From: Frigoribacterium sp. Leaf263
Lineage (GTDB): Bacteria > Actinomycetota > Actinomycetes > Actinomycetales > Microbacteriaceae
Direction: 5' to 3'
DNA length: 45,553 nt
Assembly (NCBI RefSeq): GCF_001422285.1
Contig: NZ_LMMO01000009.1
Coordinates: 1 to 45,553, forward strand
The translations under genes and the position numbers were made by a program. Numbering within the stretch: position 1 is the stretch's first letter; every line of letters begins with the position of its first letter. Under the pieces are notes generated by a model, which made no database searches, was not told where the DNA came from, and was given only the letters and a program-made list of their open reading frames with translations. This document shows positions 39,358 through 45,553 of the stretch, piece after piece.

Positions 39358-40092
39358 ATGAACGAACCGACCCCCCTGCCCCTCGAGGTGCGCGGACTCC
39401 GCAAGGCCCACCGCGGCCGCCCCCGCGTCGCCGACGTCTCCTTCTCCGTCCGTCCCGGCCATGTCGTGGGCCTGCTCGGCCCCAACGGCGCGGGCAAGAC
39501 CACGACCATCCGTCTTCTCCTCGATCTCGTCTCCCGGGACGGAGGTGACGCTCTCGTCCTCGGCGCCCCCTACCGCGAGCTGGTGCACCCGGCTCAGCAG
39601 GTGGGCGTGGTCCTCGACGCCGGCGGCCTGCACCCGGCCCGCACGGGCCGACAGCACCTGGCGATCGCTGCCCTGCGGGCTGGGGTCGGCGCCGACCGTG
39701 TCGCTGCGGTCCTCGCCGAGGTCGGGATGAGTCAGGACGCCGACCGCCGTGCCGGCACGTATTCGCTCGGCATGCGCCAGCGGATCGCGATCGCCGCGGC
39801 TCTGCTCGGCGAGCCGCGCCTCCTCGTCCTCGACGAGCCCGCGAACGGTCTCGATCCCGCGGGCATGCACTGGCTCCGTCAGAGGCTCCGTGCGTTCGCG
39901 GCCGACGGGGGCTCCGTGCTGGTGTCGTCGCACCTGCTGTCGGACATCCAGGAGATCGCCGACGACGTGGTGGTCATCACCGAGGGCCGTGTCGTGGCCG
40001 AGGCCACGATGGCCGATGTGCTCGCCGACCCGACCGGGACCCTCGAGGGCTACTACCTCGAGGTCACCGGCACCGAAGGGGTGGTGCGCTGA
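39358..40092 (+). CDS. ABC transporter ATP-binding protein
   Basis: A 244-residue ATPase of a drug/peptide-type exporter. Walker A GPNGAGKTT (about residues 38-46), signature YSLGMRQRIAIAAAL, Walker B LLVLDEPANGLDP and the H-loop VSSHLL are all intact. ATG 39358 has GAGGG upstream; the longer frame to 39247 lacks homology. Its stop shares a base with the permease start (TGATG). The unit of ATPase, permease, small membrane peptide and following two-component system is typical of antimicrobial-peptide or antibiotic-responsive exporters. Confidence 0.9.
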   Translation: MNEPTPLPLEVRGLRKAHRGRPRVADVSFSVRPGHVVGLLGPNGAGKTTTIRLLLDLVSRDGGDALVLGAPYRELVHPAQQVGVVLDAGGLHPARTGRQHLAIAALRAGVGADRVAAVLAEVGMSQDADRRAGTYSLGMRQRIAIAAALLGEPRLLVLDEPANGLDPAGMHWLRQRLRAFAADGGSVLVSSHLLSDIQEIADDVVVITEGRVVAEATMADVLADPTGTLEGYYLEVTGTEGVVR

Positions 40093-40916
40093 TGTTACGC
40101 GCGGAGATCCTCGGGCTCGTCACCACGACGGCCACCAAGGTCGCCGCCGTCGTCGCGCTGCTGGGCCTGGTCATGACCCAGCTCGTGTTCGTCGTCCTCC
40201 TCCCCGCCCTTGCCACGGGTCAGGTCGGCCCGGGGGCCGAAGCCCTCGGCGATGATCTTCCCGTCGTCGACCTGACGGCCGCGGCGACGCAGCTCGACGC
40301 TCTCTCTCCGCTCGGGACAACGCTCGGCGGCGGGTCGATCGGCCTGGCGCTCGTCGCGGTCGTGCTGTTGGGGGTCCTCGCGGGGACGAGCGACGACCGG
40401 CACGGCGGCATCGTTGGCGCCGTCCTCGCGAGCCCTCGTCGCAGCCGTGTCGTCGTGGCGAAGGCCACCGCCGTCGGCGCCGGCGCAACGGTCGTCGGGA
40501 TCGTGCTGGCGATCGTCAGCCTGCTCACCCTGATCGGTTCCCTCGCGCTGACCGCGACGCCCTTCACCGCAGCCACCGGCGCCGTCGTCGCGACATCGGC
40601 ACGCGGGGTCCTCGCCATCACCTGCCTCGCGGTCATCGGCCTCGCGGTCGGCATCCTCTGCCGATCCCAGCTCACGGGGGTGCTCGTCACGATCGGCGCC
40701 CTCGTCGCCGAACCCATCGTCGCCGCCGTCGCCCAGCTCGTCGGCGGGGGAGCGGCGGCCTCGTGGACGCAGTTCCTGCCCGTCGCCCTCGCGCAGTCCG
40801 TCATCCACGGAGGCGCGGGCACGGTCGGCGGAGGGGTCGCGATCGCTGCGCTCCTGGCGCTCACGGCCGTGGCCCTCGTCGCGGCGTCCGTGGCGCTGTC
40901 TCGACGCGATGTCTGA
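40092..40916 (+). CDS. ABC transporter permease
   Basis: A 274-residue ABC-2-type permease with six hydrophobic segments (first at about residues 11-37; others near 75-95, 119-145, 160-200, 215-235 and 245-268) and a periplasmic loop between the first two. VLAGTSDDRHGGIVGAVLASPRRSRVVVAKA is the coupling-helix region typical of this class. It partners the ATPase just upstream and is overlapped at its 3' end by a 55-codon gene. Exported substrate unknown. Confidence 0.85.
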   Translation: MLRAEILGLVTTTATKVAAVVALLGLVMTQLVFVVLLPALATGQVGPGAEALGDDLPVVDLTAAATQLDALSPLGTTLGGGSIGLALVAVVLLGVLAGTSDDRHGGIVGAVLASPRRSRVVVAKATAVGAGATVVGIVLAIVSLLTLIGSLALTATPFTAATGAVVATSARGVLAITCLAVIGLAVGILCRSQLTGVLVTIGALVAEPIVAAVAQLVGGGAAASWTQFLPVALAQSVIHGGAGTVGGGVAIAALLALTAVALVAASVALSRRDV

Positions 40917-41076
40917 GCGAGAGGGGCGGCCCCGCAACCGCACGAAGGTCGTCGTCGTCGTGGTCGCCTCGGTGCTGATCGTCGGCGCGGTCGTGTCCGG
41001 CATCTGGTCCCGTGTGTCCGGTCCGACCGGGGAGCCGGCGTGGATCGGCGTGATCGAGACGATGACGGGCCTGTGA
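40909..41076 (+). CDS. 55-residue membrane peptide of the ABC operon
   Basis: A short gene: ATG 40909 overlaps the permease stop by 8 bp. The peptide has a basic cytoplasmic start (MSEREGRPRNRTK), one strong helix (VVVVVVASVLIVGAVVSGIW) and a 22-residue outer tail ending in IETMTGL. GC-rich third positions and the tight overlap support it as real. The hairpin terminator follows 43 bases later. It may stabilise the ABC permease; no homologue is recalled. Confidence 0.6.
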   Translation: MSEREGRPRNRTKVVVVVVASVLIVGAVVSGIWSRVSGPTGEPAWIGVIETMTGL

Positions 41077-41119
41077 TGTTCCTCGCGAGCAGGGCACGAT
41101 GACCTCCGCCGCCCGCCCT

Positions 41120-41147
41120 GACGCCGACCCCACCGGGGGTCGGCGTC
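41120..41147 (+). terminator. Terminator of the ABC operon
   Basis: Perfect 12-bp stem, GACGCCGACCCC (41120-41131) and GGGGTCGGCGTC (41136-41147), loop ACCG. It separates the ABC genes from the histidine kinase and argues against kinase starts upstream of it. Confidence 0.75.
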
Positions 41148-41167
41148 GGTCGTGGTTGACTCGTCCC

Positions 41168-42433
41168 ATGGATCCGCAGCCGCGTCGCGCACCCGCGTCG
41201 CGCCTCCGGTCGGCGTTCCCGTCGTTACTGGTCGCGGCCGTCGCGCTCGGGTACGTCGCGCTGGATCTCGGGGGCGAGCAGATCCCCGCGACGGTGCCCG
41301 GCGACGTGCCGCCCCTGGTGCACGCGGCCCTCGTGCTCGTTCAGGCGCTGTCGCTGCTGGCGCACCGGCATCGGCCGTTCGCCGTGCTCGCAGTCGTCGT
41401 CGCCGCCGATCTCGTCGTCCTCGCCACCACGGAGGGTGAGCTCGGCATCGGCGCCCTGGGCGTCGTCGTCGCTGCGTACACGGTCGCCCGCCGAGTCGAC
41501 CGCACCGCCCGGCTCGTCGCGCTCGTGGCCGCGGCGTCCGCGACCGCCCTGGTCGGGGCGGCGGCGATGGTCGTCGGCCCGCTGGGTTCGCCCGGCGGGG
41601 TCGTGCTCGCGACCGCGGCGGCCCGGGTCGTCGTGCTGTACCTGCTGCCGGCGGTGGCCGCCGAGCAGGTGCGTGGTCGTGAGCGCCTCCGGGAGGCGCT
41701 CGAGGCGCAGGAGCGCTCGGTGGAGCGGGAGCGGCGGGAGGATGCCGACCGCGCCGTGCGGTCGGAGCGTGCCGCTCTCGCCCGTGAGCTGCACGACATC
41801 GCCGGCCACCACCTGTCCGGGATCATCGTCGGGGCGCAGGCGGCCACGGCCCTGGTCGTCAGCGACCCCGAGCGGGCGCGGGAGATGCTCCGCACCGTGC
41901 AGGACGACGCCCGCATCACGCTCGGCGATCTCCGCCGCACCGTCGGCCTGCTGCGCGACGATGAGCCCGAGGCGTCGGGGCGGCCCGTCGCGGCGCCCAC
42001 CATGGCCGGCATCGAGGGGCTCGCGGAGGCGGCACGCGAGCGCGGCCAGGACGTCACGACGATCGTCGAGGGCGAACCGCGCCGGCTCGGCCCCCTGGCC
42101 GAGGCGACCGCCTACCGGATGGTGCAGGAGTCACTCGCCAATGCCGCACGGCACGCCCCGGGAGCGCCCTGCCGTGTCGCCGTGACCTGGACGGACGACC
42201 AGGTCGAGGTGGTGGCGCGGAACGAGGCCGCCGATCCGGCCCTGATCGCCCTGGGCACTAGCACGGGCACGGCTACGGGCACGGAAAGGAGCCGGGGCAC
42301 CGGCTATGGACTCGCCGGTATGGCCGAGCGCGCCGAACTCGTCGGCGCCCGGCTGACGACGGGCCCCGACCGGCACCACGGCGGCTGGACGAACCGACTC
42401 GTCCTCATCGGCGACACAGGGCGCGCCTCGTGA
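41168..42433 (+). CDS. Two-component sensor histidine kinase (NarL-type partner)
   Basis: A 421-residue membrane kinase. About five helices occupy residues 17-165, a coiled linker runs from 165 to 195, and the HisKA_3 box ERAALARELHDIAGHHLSGIIVGAQ has phospho-acceptor His209. The ATPase domain shows QESLANAARHAPGA (N-box) and GTGYGLAGMAERAEL (G-box). A low-complexity GTSTGTATGTE loop sits between them. Start ATG 41168 is after the terminator hairpin; an in-frame ATG at 41099 would read through that hairpin. It overlaps the response regulator by 4 bp and probably controls the upstream ABC exporter. Confidence 0.9.
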   Translation: MDPQPRRAPASRLRSAFPSLLVAAVALGYVALDLGGEQIPATVPGDVPPLVHAALVLVQALSLLAHRHRPFAVLAVVVAADLVVLATTEGELGIGALGVVVAAYTVARRVDRTARLVALVAAASATALVGAAAMVVGPLGSPGGVVLATAAARVVVLYLLPAVAAEQVRGRERLREALEAQERSVERERREDADRAVRSERAALARELHDIAGHHLSGIIVGAQAATALVVSDPERAREMLRTVQDDARITLGDLRRTVGLLRDDEPEASGRPVAAPTMAGIEGLAEAARERGQDVTTIVEGEPRRLGPLAEATAYRMVQESLANAARHAPGAPCRVAVTWTDDQVEVVARNEAADPALIALGTSTGTATGTERSRGTGYGLAGMAERAELVGARLTTGPDRHHGGWTNRLVLIGDTGRAS

Positions 42434-43098
42434 TCCGCGTCGTGGTCGCCGACGACCAGATGGTCGTCCGGGCCGGGCTGTCCGTCGTGCTGGGCGCCGT
42501 CGACGACCTCGAGGTGGTCGGCCAGGCCATCGACGGGGCCGAGGCCGTCAGCCTCGCCCGCAACCTGCGCCCCGACGTGGTGTGCATGGACATCCGCATG
42601 CCCGGCACGGACGGCATCACCGCCACCCGGCAGATCACTGCCGACCCGACCATCGACGCGGGAGTGCTGGTCCTCACGACCTTCGACGTCGACGCTGACG
42701 TCTTCGCCGCGCTCGAGGCGGGCGCAGCCGGGTTCCTCCTCAAGGGCACGGACGAGGCCACCTTGGTGAGCGCCGTCCGATCGGTCGCGGCTGGGGAGGG
42801 CACGCTCGATCAGAGGCTCACCCGCCGCGTGCTCCGAGAGTTCGGCGAGCGTCGCGCAGGCGCCGTGGGGCGGGCGACGCGTGAGAACGCGGAGGGTGCC
42901 GGGCTCACCGCTCGTGAGCTCGAGGTGCTGCAGCTGCTCGCTCTGGGGTCGTCGAATGCGGAGATCGCGCAGAGCCTGTTCGTCGAGCTGACGACCGTGA
43001 AGTACCACCTCGCCGGGCTTCTTCAGAAGACCGGTTCCCGCGACCGGCTGCAGGCAGTCCTCTGGGGCATCAGAGCCGGACTCGTGCAGGTCGGCTGA
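42430..43098 (+). CDS. NarL/FixJ-family response regulator
   Basis: A 222-residue transcription factor: receiver domain with acidic pocket Asp8/Asp9 and phospho-acceptor Asp54 (VVCMDIRMPGTDG), conserved FLLKGTDE lysine near residue 104, then a LuxR-type helix-turn-helix LTARELEVLQLLALGSSNAEIAQSL and TTVKYHLAGLLQKTGSRDRLQAV. GTG start overlaps the kinase stop (GTGA), which gives coupled synthesis of the pair. The likely target is the neighbouring ABC operon. Confidence 0.92.
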   Translation: MIRVVVADDQMVVRAGLSVVLGAVDDLEVVGQAIDGAEAVSLARNLRPDVVCMDIRMPGTDGITATRQITADPTIDAGVLVLTTFDVDADVFAALEAGAAGFLLKGTDEATLVSAVRSVAAGEGTLDQRLTRRVLREFGERRAGAVGRATRENAEGAGLTARELEVLQLLALGSSNAEIAQSLFVELTTVKYHLAGLLQKTGSRDRLQAVLWGIRAGLVQVG

Positions 43099-43158
43099 AC
43101 GACGACCCTGGCCATGCGCGTCCACAGGAGACGACGGTGAGCGATCGCTGCCCGGGCG

Positions 43159-44004
43159 CTACTGGCTGATCCTCGACGTCTCCACGGCGCCCACCGACAG
43201 CAGCACCAGCGCGCGCGCCGTCCCCGAGCCGGCTTCGCAGCCGTAGACGACGAGCTGCAGGCCCGGCGCCCCCTGCACGGCGAAGGTGTGGGCGTCGAAG
43301 TCGAGCCGCCCGACCTCGTCGTGCGCGAACCGCTTTCCTGTGGTCGTCTTGCGCTGGACTCGCTGCGTGCTCCACAGCTCGGCGAAGTCGGGGCTCGCGT
43401 CGTTCACGTCAGCGACCAGGCGAAGGAGGCGAGGGTCGGCCCCGAACTCCGTGGTCGCGGCCCGCAGGCTCGCGACGGTCGAGTCGGCGGCTCTGGCCCA
43501 GTCGACGTGGAAGCGCCGCGCCACCGGGTCGAGGAAGGTCATCCGTACAAGGTTGTCGAACCGTTCGAAGGGTGCGTACACCGCTCGGGCCAGGGCGTTG
43601 GCGGCCAAGACGTCGTGCACCGGGTCGATCACGAACGCGGGGTGCGTGGACCACGAGTCGAGCAGCTGCCCGAGGGCGGGCGTCACCGACCTCGCGACGC
43701 GGGGGAGTCGCGACGGAGCCATCAGCCCTGCCAGCGCGAAGAGGTGGTCGCGCTCGTCGCCCTCGAGCTCGAGCCCGTCAGCGATGCCCACGAGCACCGC
43801 CGCTCCGGGGCTGACCTCCCGCCCCTGCTCGAGGCGGGTGTAGTAGTCGACGCTGAGGCCCCCCAGCACCGCTACCTCCTCGCGTCGCAGCCCGGGCACC
43901 CGGCGCACGCCGCCGCCGGGCAGCCCGAGCGACTCCGGGACGAGGCGGCCGCGGACGGCACGCAGGTACGAGGCGAGGGTCAGGTCATCGGCGGGCAGGG
44001 TCAC
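43159..44004 (-). CDS. MmyB-type helix-turn-helix regulator
   Basis: A 281-residue regulator with an N-terminal XRE domain (SYLRAVRGRLVPESLGLP, VPGLRREEVAVLGGLSVDYYTRLEQGREVSP) and a C-terminal MmyB-like ligand-binding domain (HPAFVIDPVHDVLAANALARAVYAPF, LDPVARRFHVDW, FAELWSTQRVQRKTTTGKRFAHDEVGRLDFDAHTF in parts). MmyB domains bind fatty acids. GTG 44004 follows TACCCT by six bases, so it is probably leaderless. It is divergent from an SDR gene 100 bp away. Regulators of this class commonly control a divergent SDR oxidoreductase, so that is the likely target. Confidence 0.9.
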   Translation of the reverse strand: MTLPADDLTLASYLRAVRGRLVPESLGLPGGGVRRVPGLRREEVAVLGGLSVDYYTRLEQGREVSPGAAVLVGIADGLELEGDERDHLFALAGLMAPSRLPRVARSVTPALGQLLDSWSTHPAFVIDPVHDVLAANALARAVYAPFERFDNLVRMTFLDPVARRFHVDWARAADSTVASLRAATTEFGADPRLLRLVADVNDASPDFAELWSTQRVQRKTTTGKRFAHDEVGRLDFDAHTFAVQGAPGLQLVVYGCEAGSGTARALVLLSVGAVETSRISQ

Positions 44005-44010
44005 GGGACC

Positions 44011-44016
44011 AGGGTA
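44011..44016 (-). promoter_or_regulatory. -10 element of the MmyB-type regulator gene
   Basis: TACCCT on the minus strand, six bases before the GTG at 44004; predicted leaderless transcription. Confidence 0.45.
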
Positions 44017-44104
44017 GGTGGCCGGCACCGCGCCTCCCTGGCCCTGGCGCACCCCGGAAGGACAGGGCACGGGGCCCCGGATCGCAGGCGCCGAGAGTAT
44101 CGGC

Positions 44105-45076
44105 ATGGACACCACCAGCACAGCCCTGCCTGCCCACCCGTACCTCGGCCTCTGGGTCACGGCCGACGGCCGCATCCGTCACGAGCTGCGGGCCGACGGC
44201 CGCTACGTCGAGGCCCGCGGCGACCGCGAGGCGGCCTACGTCGGCCGCTACGAGGTCGACGGCGACCACATCGACTACCGCGACGACACCGGCTTCACCG
44301 CGGACGGCGACTTCCGCGACGACGTCCTGCACCATGCGGGCATGGTCCTGCATCGACGGAAGGTCGTCCTCGTGACGGGCGCCTCCAGCGGCATCGGGCG
44401 TGCGACGGCCGTCCGCCTCGCCGCGGCCGGCCACTCCGTCGTGCTCGGAGCCCGGCGCACCGACCGCCTCGACGCAGTCGTCACCGAGATCGAGGAGGCG
44501 GGCGGCACGGCGATGGCGGTGCCGCTCGACGTCACCGAAATCGCATCGGTGCAGGGCTTCGCGACGGCTGCACTAAGACGTTTCGGGCGGATCGACGTGC
44601 TCGTCGCGAACGCCGGCGTGATGCCGCTCTCGCCCCTGGCATCGGGCCTGGTCGACGAGTGGGACCGGATGATCGACGTCAACGTGCGAGGCCTCCTGCA
44701 CAGCATCACGGCGACGTTGCCCGCCATGCTCGCGCAGGGCACGGGCCACGTCGTGACCATCGCGTCCGTCGGAGCGTACGACGTCTCGCCCACGGCTGCC
44801 GTCTACTGCGGCACGAAGTTCGCAGCGCGAGCGATCACCGAGGGGCTTCGCCTGGAGTCGCCGCGCGGGATCCGGGTGACGACCGTCTCGCCCGGCGTCA
44901 CCGAGTCCGAGCTCGCGTCCACGATCACCGACGCCTCCGCAGCCGCCGCGATGGACGTCTACCGCGCCGAGTCGATCTCAGCCGACGCGATCGCCCGCGC
45001 CGTCTTGTACGCCGTGGCCGAGAGGCCCGACGTCGATGTCAACGAGATCGTCGTGCGCCCTACCGCGCAACGCTGA
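44105..45076 (+). CDS. Fusion of an Atu4866 domain with a short-chain dehydrogenase
   Basis: A 323-residue protein. Residues 10-84 are an Atu4866 domain (YLGLWVTADGRIRHELRADGRY, AAYVGRYEVDGDHIDYRDDTGFTADGDF, HHAGMVLHR), a small beta-barrel of unknown function. Residues 85-323 are a classical SDR: TGASSGIG at 91-98, NAG at 169-171, and the catalytic Ser221, Tyr234 and Lys238 (YCGTK). The junction is seamless at HRRKVVLVTGAS. ATG 44105 starts just before the Atu4866 domain. In many bacteria the two are separate neighbouring genes. Divergent MmyB-type regulator is its probable repressor; substrate unknown. Confidence 0.87.
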   Translation: MDTTSTALPAHPYLGLWVTADGRIRHELRADGRYVEARGDREAAYVGRYEVDGDHIDYRDDTGFTADGDFRDDVLHHAGMVLHRRKVVLVTGASSGIGRATAVRLAAAGHSVVLGARRTDRLDAVVTEIEEAGGTAMAVPLDVTEIASVQGFATAALRRFGRIDVLVANAGVMPLSPLASGLVDEWDRMIDVNVRGLLHSITATLPAMLAQGTGHVVTIASVGAYDVSPTAAVYCGTKFAARAITEGLRLESPRGIRVTTVSPGVTESELASTITDASAAAAMDVYRAESISADAIARAVLYAVAERPDVDVNEIVVRPTAQR

Positions 45077-45154
45077 GTCGCTCCCCGACGCACCGGCGGT
45101 TCGTCCAGCGGACGTCGGGAGAGATGGCCGGTGTCACCGTTCGGGCGTCTCAGT

Positions 45155-45171
45155 CCCGATAGCCGATCGGG
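45155..45171. terminator. Short inverted repeat between convergent genes
   Basis: CCCGAT (45155-45160) and ATCGGG (45166-45171), spacer AGCCG, between the SDR gene and the leftward small gene. A weak stem; it contains GATAG like the island palindromes. Confidence 0.35.
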
Positions 45172-45187
45172 CTACGGACGGGCGGGG

Positions 45188-45421
45188 TCAGGCCGTCTTG
45201 GCAAGCTCGCGCTGTTCTACTGACCGAAGTTTCAACCGGGTGTAGATGAAAAGGGCTACGTTCACGGCCGTGAAGATGATCCCGAGCCCCATACCTGTGA
45301 AGCCGTTGAGGTCAGTACGAGCATCGAGTACCGCGAACAACACGAAGATGGCCAGCCATGCCACCGCGCTGATCAGAGCTAGGCGTGCTCGCCCTTTGTG
45401 CTTCTTGATATCGGGACTCAT
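45188..45421 (-). CDS. Small two-helix membrane protein
   Basis: A 77-residue protein with a basic start (SPDIKKHKGRAR), two helices (about residues 13-34 and 43-60, ISAVAWLAIFVLFAVL and GLGIIFTAVNVALFIY), and a charged C-terminus (RLKLRSVEQRELAKTA). Both termini are predicted to be cytoplasmic. No family recognised. Base composition is lower in GC than the preceding genes. It may belong with the partial gene at the right edge. Confidence 0.65.
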   Translation of the reverse strand: MSPDIKKHKGRARLALISAVAWLAIFVLFAVLDARTDLNGFTGMGLGIIFTAVNVALFIYTRLKLRSVEQRELAKTA

Positions 45422-45465
45422 GACGTCAGCGTAGGGGCGACGCTGGCGTCTCGATAGACGATGGC

Positions 45466-45552
45466 TTACGCGGACACTCGCGGGGTACCCGGTGCTCGCA
45501 AAAGAGCGACCAACCAGACGAGCAGCGTCGCAGGGATGAGCAGTTCTATCAG
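45466..45552 (-). CDS. C-terminal end of a probable membrane protein (partial)
   Basis: On the minus strand an open frame enters from the right edge and ends at TAA (45468-45466) after 28 codons. The residues are strongly hydrophobic (ELLIPATLLVWLVALL), then RAPGTPRVSA. This looks like the last helix of a membrane protein whose body lies outside the window. It is too short for identification. Confidence 0.4.
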   Translation of the reverse strand: MIELLIPATLLVWLVALLRAPGTPRVSA

Positions 45553-45553
45553 C

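Noticed and set aside
41099-41167. An earlier start for the histidine kinase at ATG 41099
   Set aside because: It would translate through the perfect terminator hairpin at 41120-41147 and adds residues unlike any kinase N-terminus.

Overview
The window is very GC-rich and gene-dense, with GTG and TTG starts, many 4-bp stop/start overlaps and an unusual number of likely leaderless promoters. Its gene content points to a plant-associated actinobacterium of the Microbacteriaceae (Frigoribacterium/Curtobacterium/Rathayibacter type). The genus is an inference; no rRNA, tRNA or CRISPR array was seen.

Layout. (1) 2-2748: the 3' end of an operon for apiose/apionate-derived carbon: RpiB-type isomerase (partial), TIM-type isomerase, TIM-barrel decarboxylase (OiaX-like) and D-apionate oxidoisomerase (ApnO-like). 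Together they would take D-apionate via L-erythrulose and its phosphates to D-erythrose 4-phosphate, with a kinase expected upstream of the window. (2) 2888-12350: ordinary chromosomal genes: DHA2 drug efflux, AI-2E-type permease, MOSC, TauE/SafE and EamA transporters, a CGNR regulator, DUF3140, methionine aminopeptidase, an XRE regulator, a 2-hydroxyacid dehydrogenase and a conserved hypothetical. (3) 12433-19702: a surface-polysaccharide locus with flippase, GT2, a secreted GH16 glycanase and a large polytopic membrane protein, closed by a 26-bp-stem terminator. (4) 19708-24888: PRC-barrel protein, a self-regulated winged-helix/membrane-protein pair with a clear double operator, a C26 amidohydrolase, an MFS exporter and an NtaA/DszA-type flavin monooxygenase.

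(5) 25010-34910 is the most interesting region: a complete Nit1C ('nitrogen starvation', MSMEG_0565-0572 / sll0783-0787) gene cluster, which has been linked to cyanide assimilation in Pseudomonas. It is arranged as two divergent operons around a 258-bp control region. Leftward: nitrilase NitC, MSMEG_0570 protein, MSMEG_0569 flavoprotein, a second nitrilase-fold protein in which the catalytic Glu and Cys are both Asp, the MSMEG_0565 glycosyltransferase and an adenylate-forming ligase. Rightward: MSMEG_0572 protein, the radical-SAM enzyme, a GNAT-AIR-synthase fusion and a cupin. The control region has GTTTC boxes phased at exactly 11 bp and a GTAAT-n6-GTAAC pair, which look like binding sites of a GlnR/OmpR-type nitrogen regulator.

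(6) 35117-39166 is a visibly lower-GC accessory island: a small serine recombinase followed by four orphan genes, three of them separated by short palindromes sharing GCCCKATAGGGGATC. (7) 39358-45552 returns to chromosomal character: an ABC exporter with a 55-residue membrane peptide, its two-component system, a MmyB-type regulator divergent from an Atu4866-SDR fusion, a two-helix membrane protein and the tail of a further gene at the right edge.

A short sequence, CCGCGCCTCCTCGGCTCC, recurs through the first half. It occurs as an inverted pair forming a terminator, singly at or just after stop codons, and twice inside coding sequences as an in-frame insertion.
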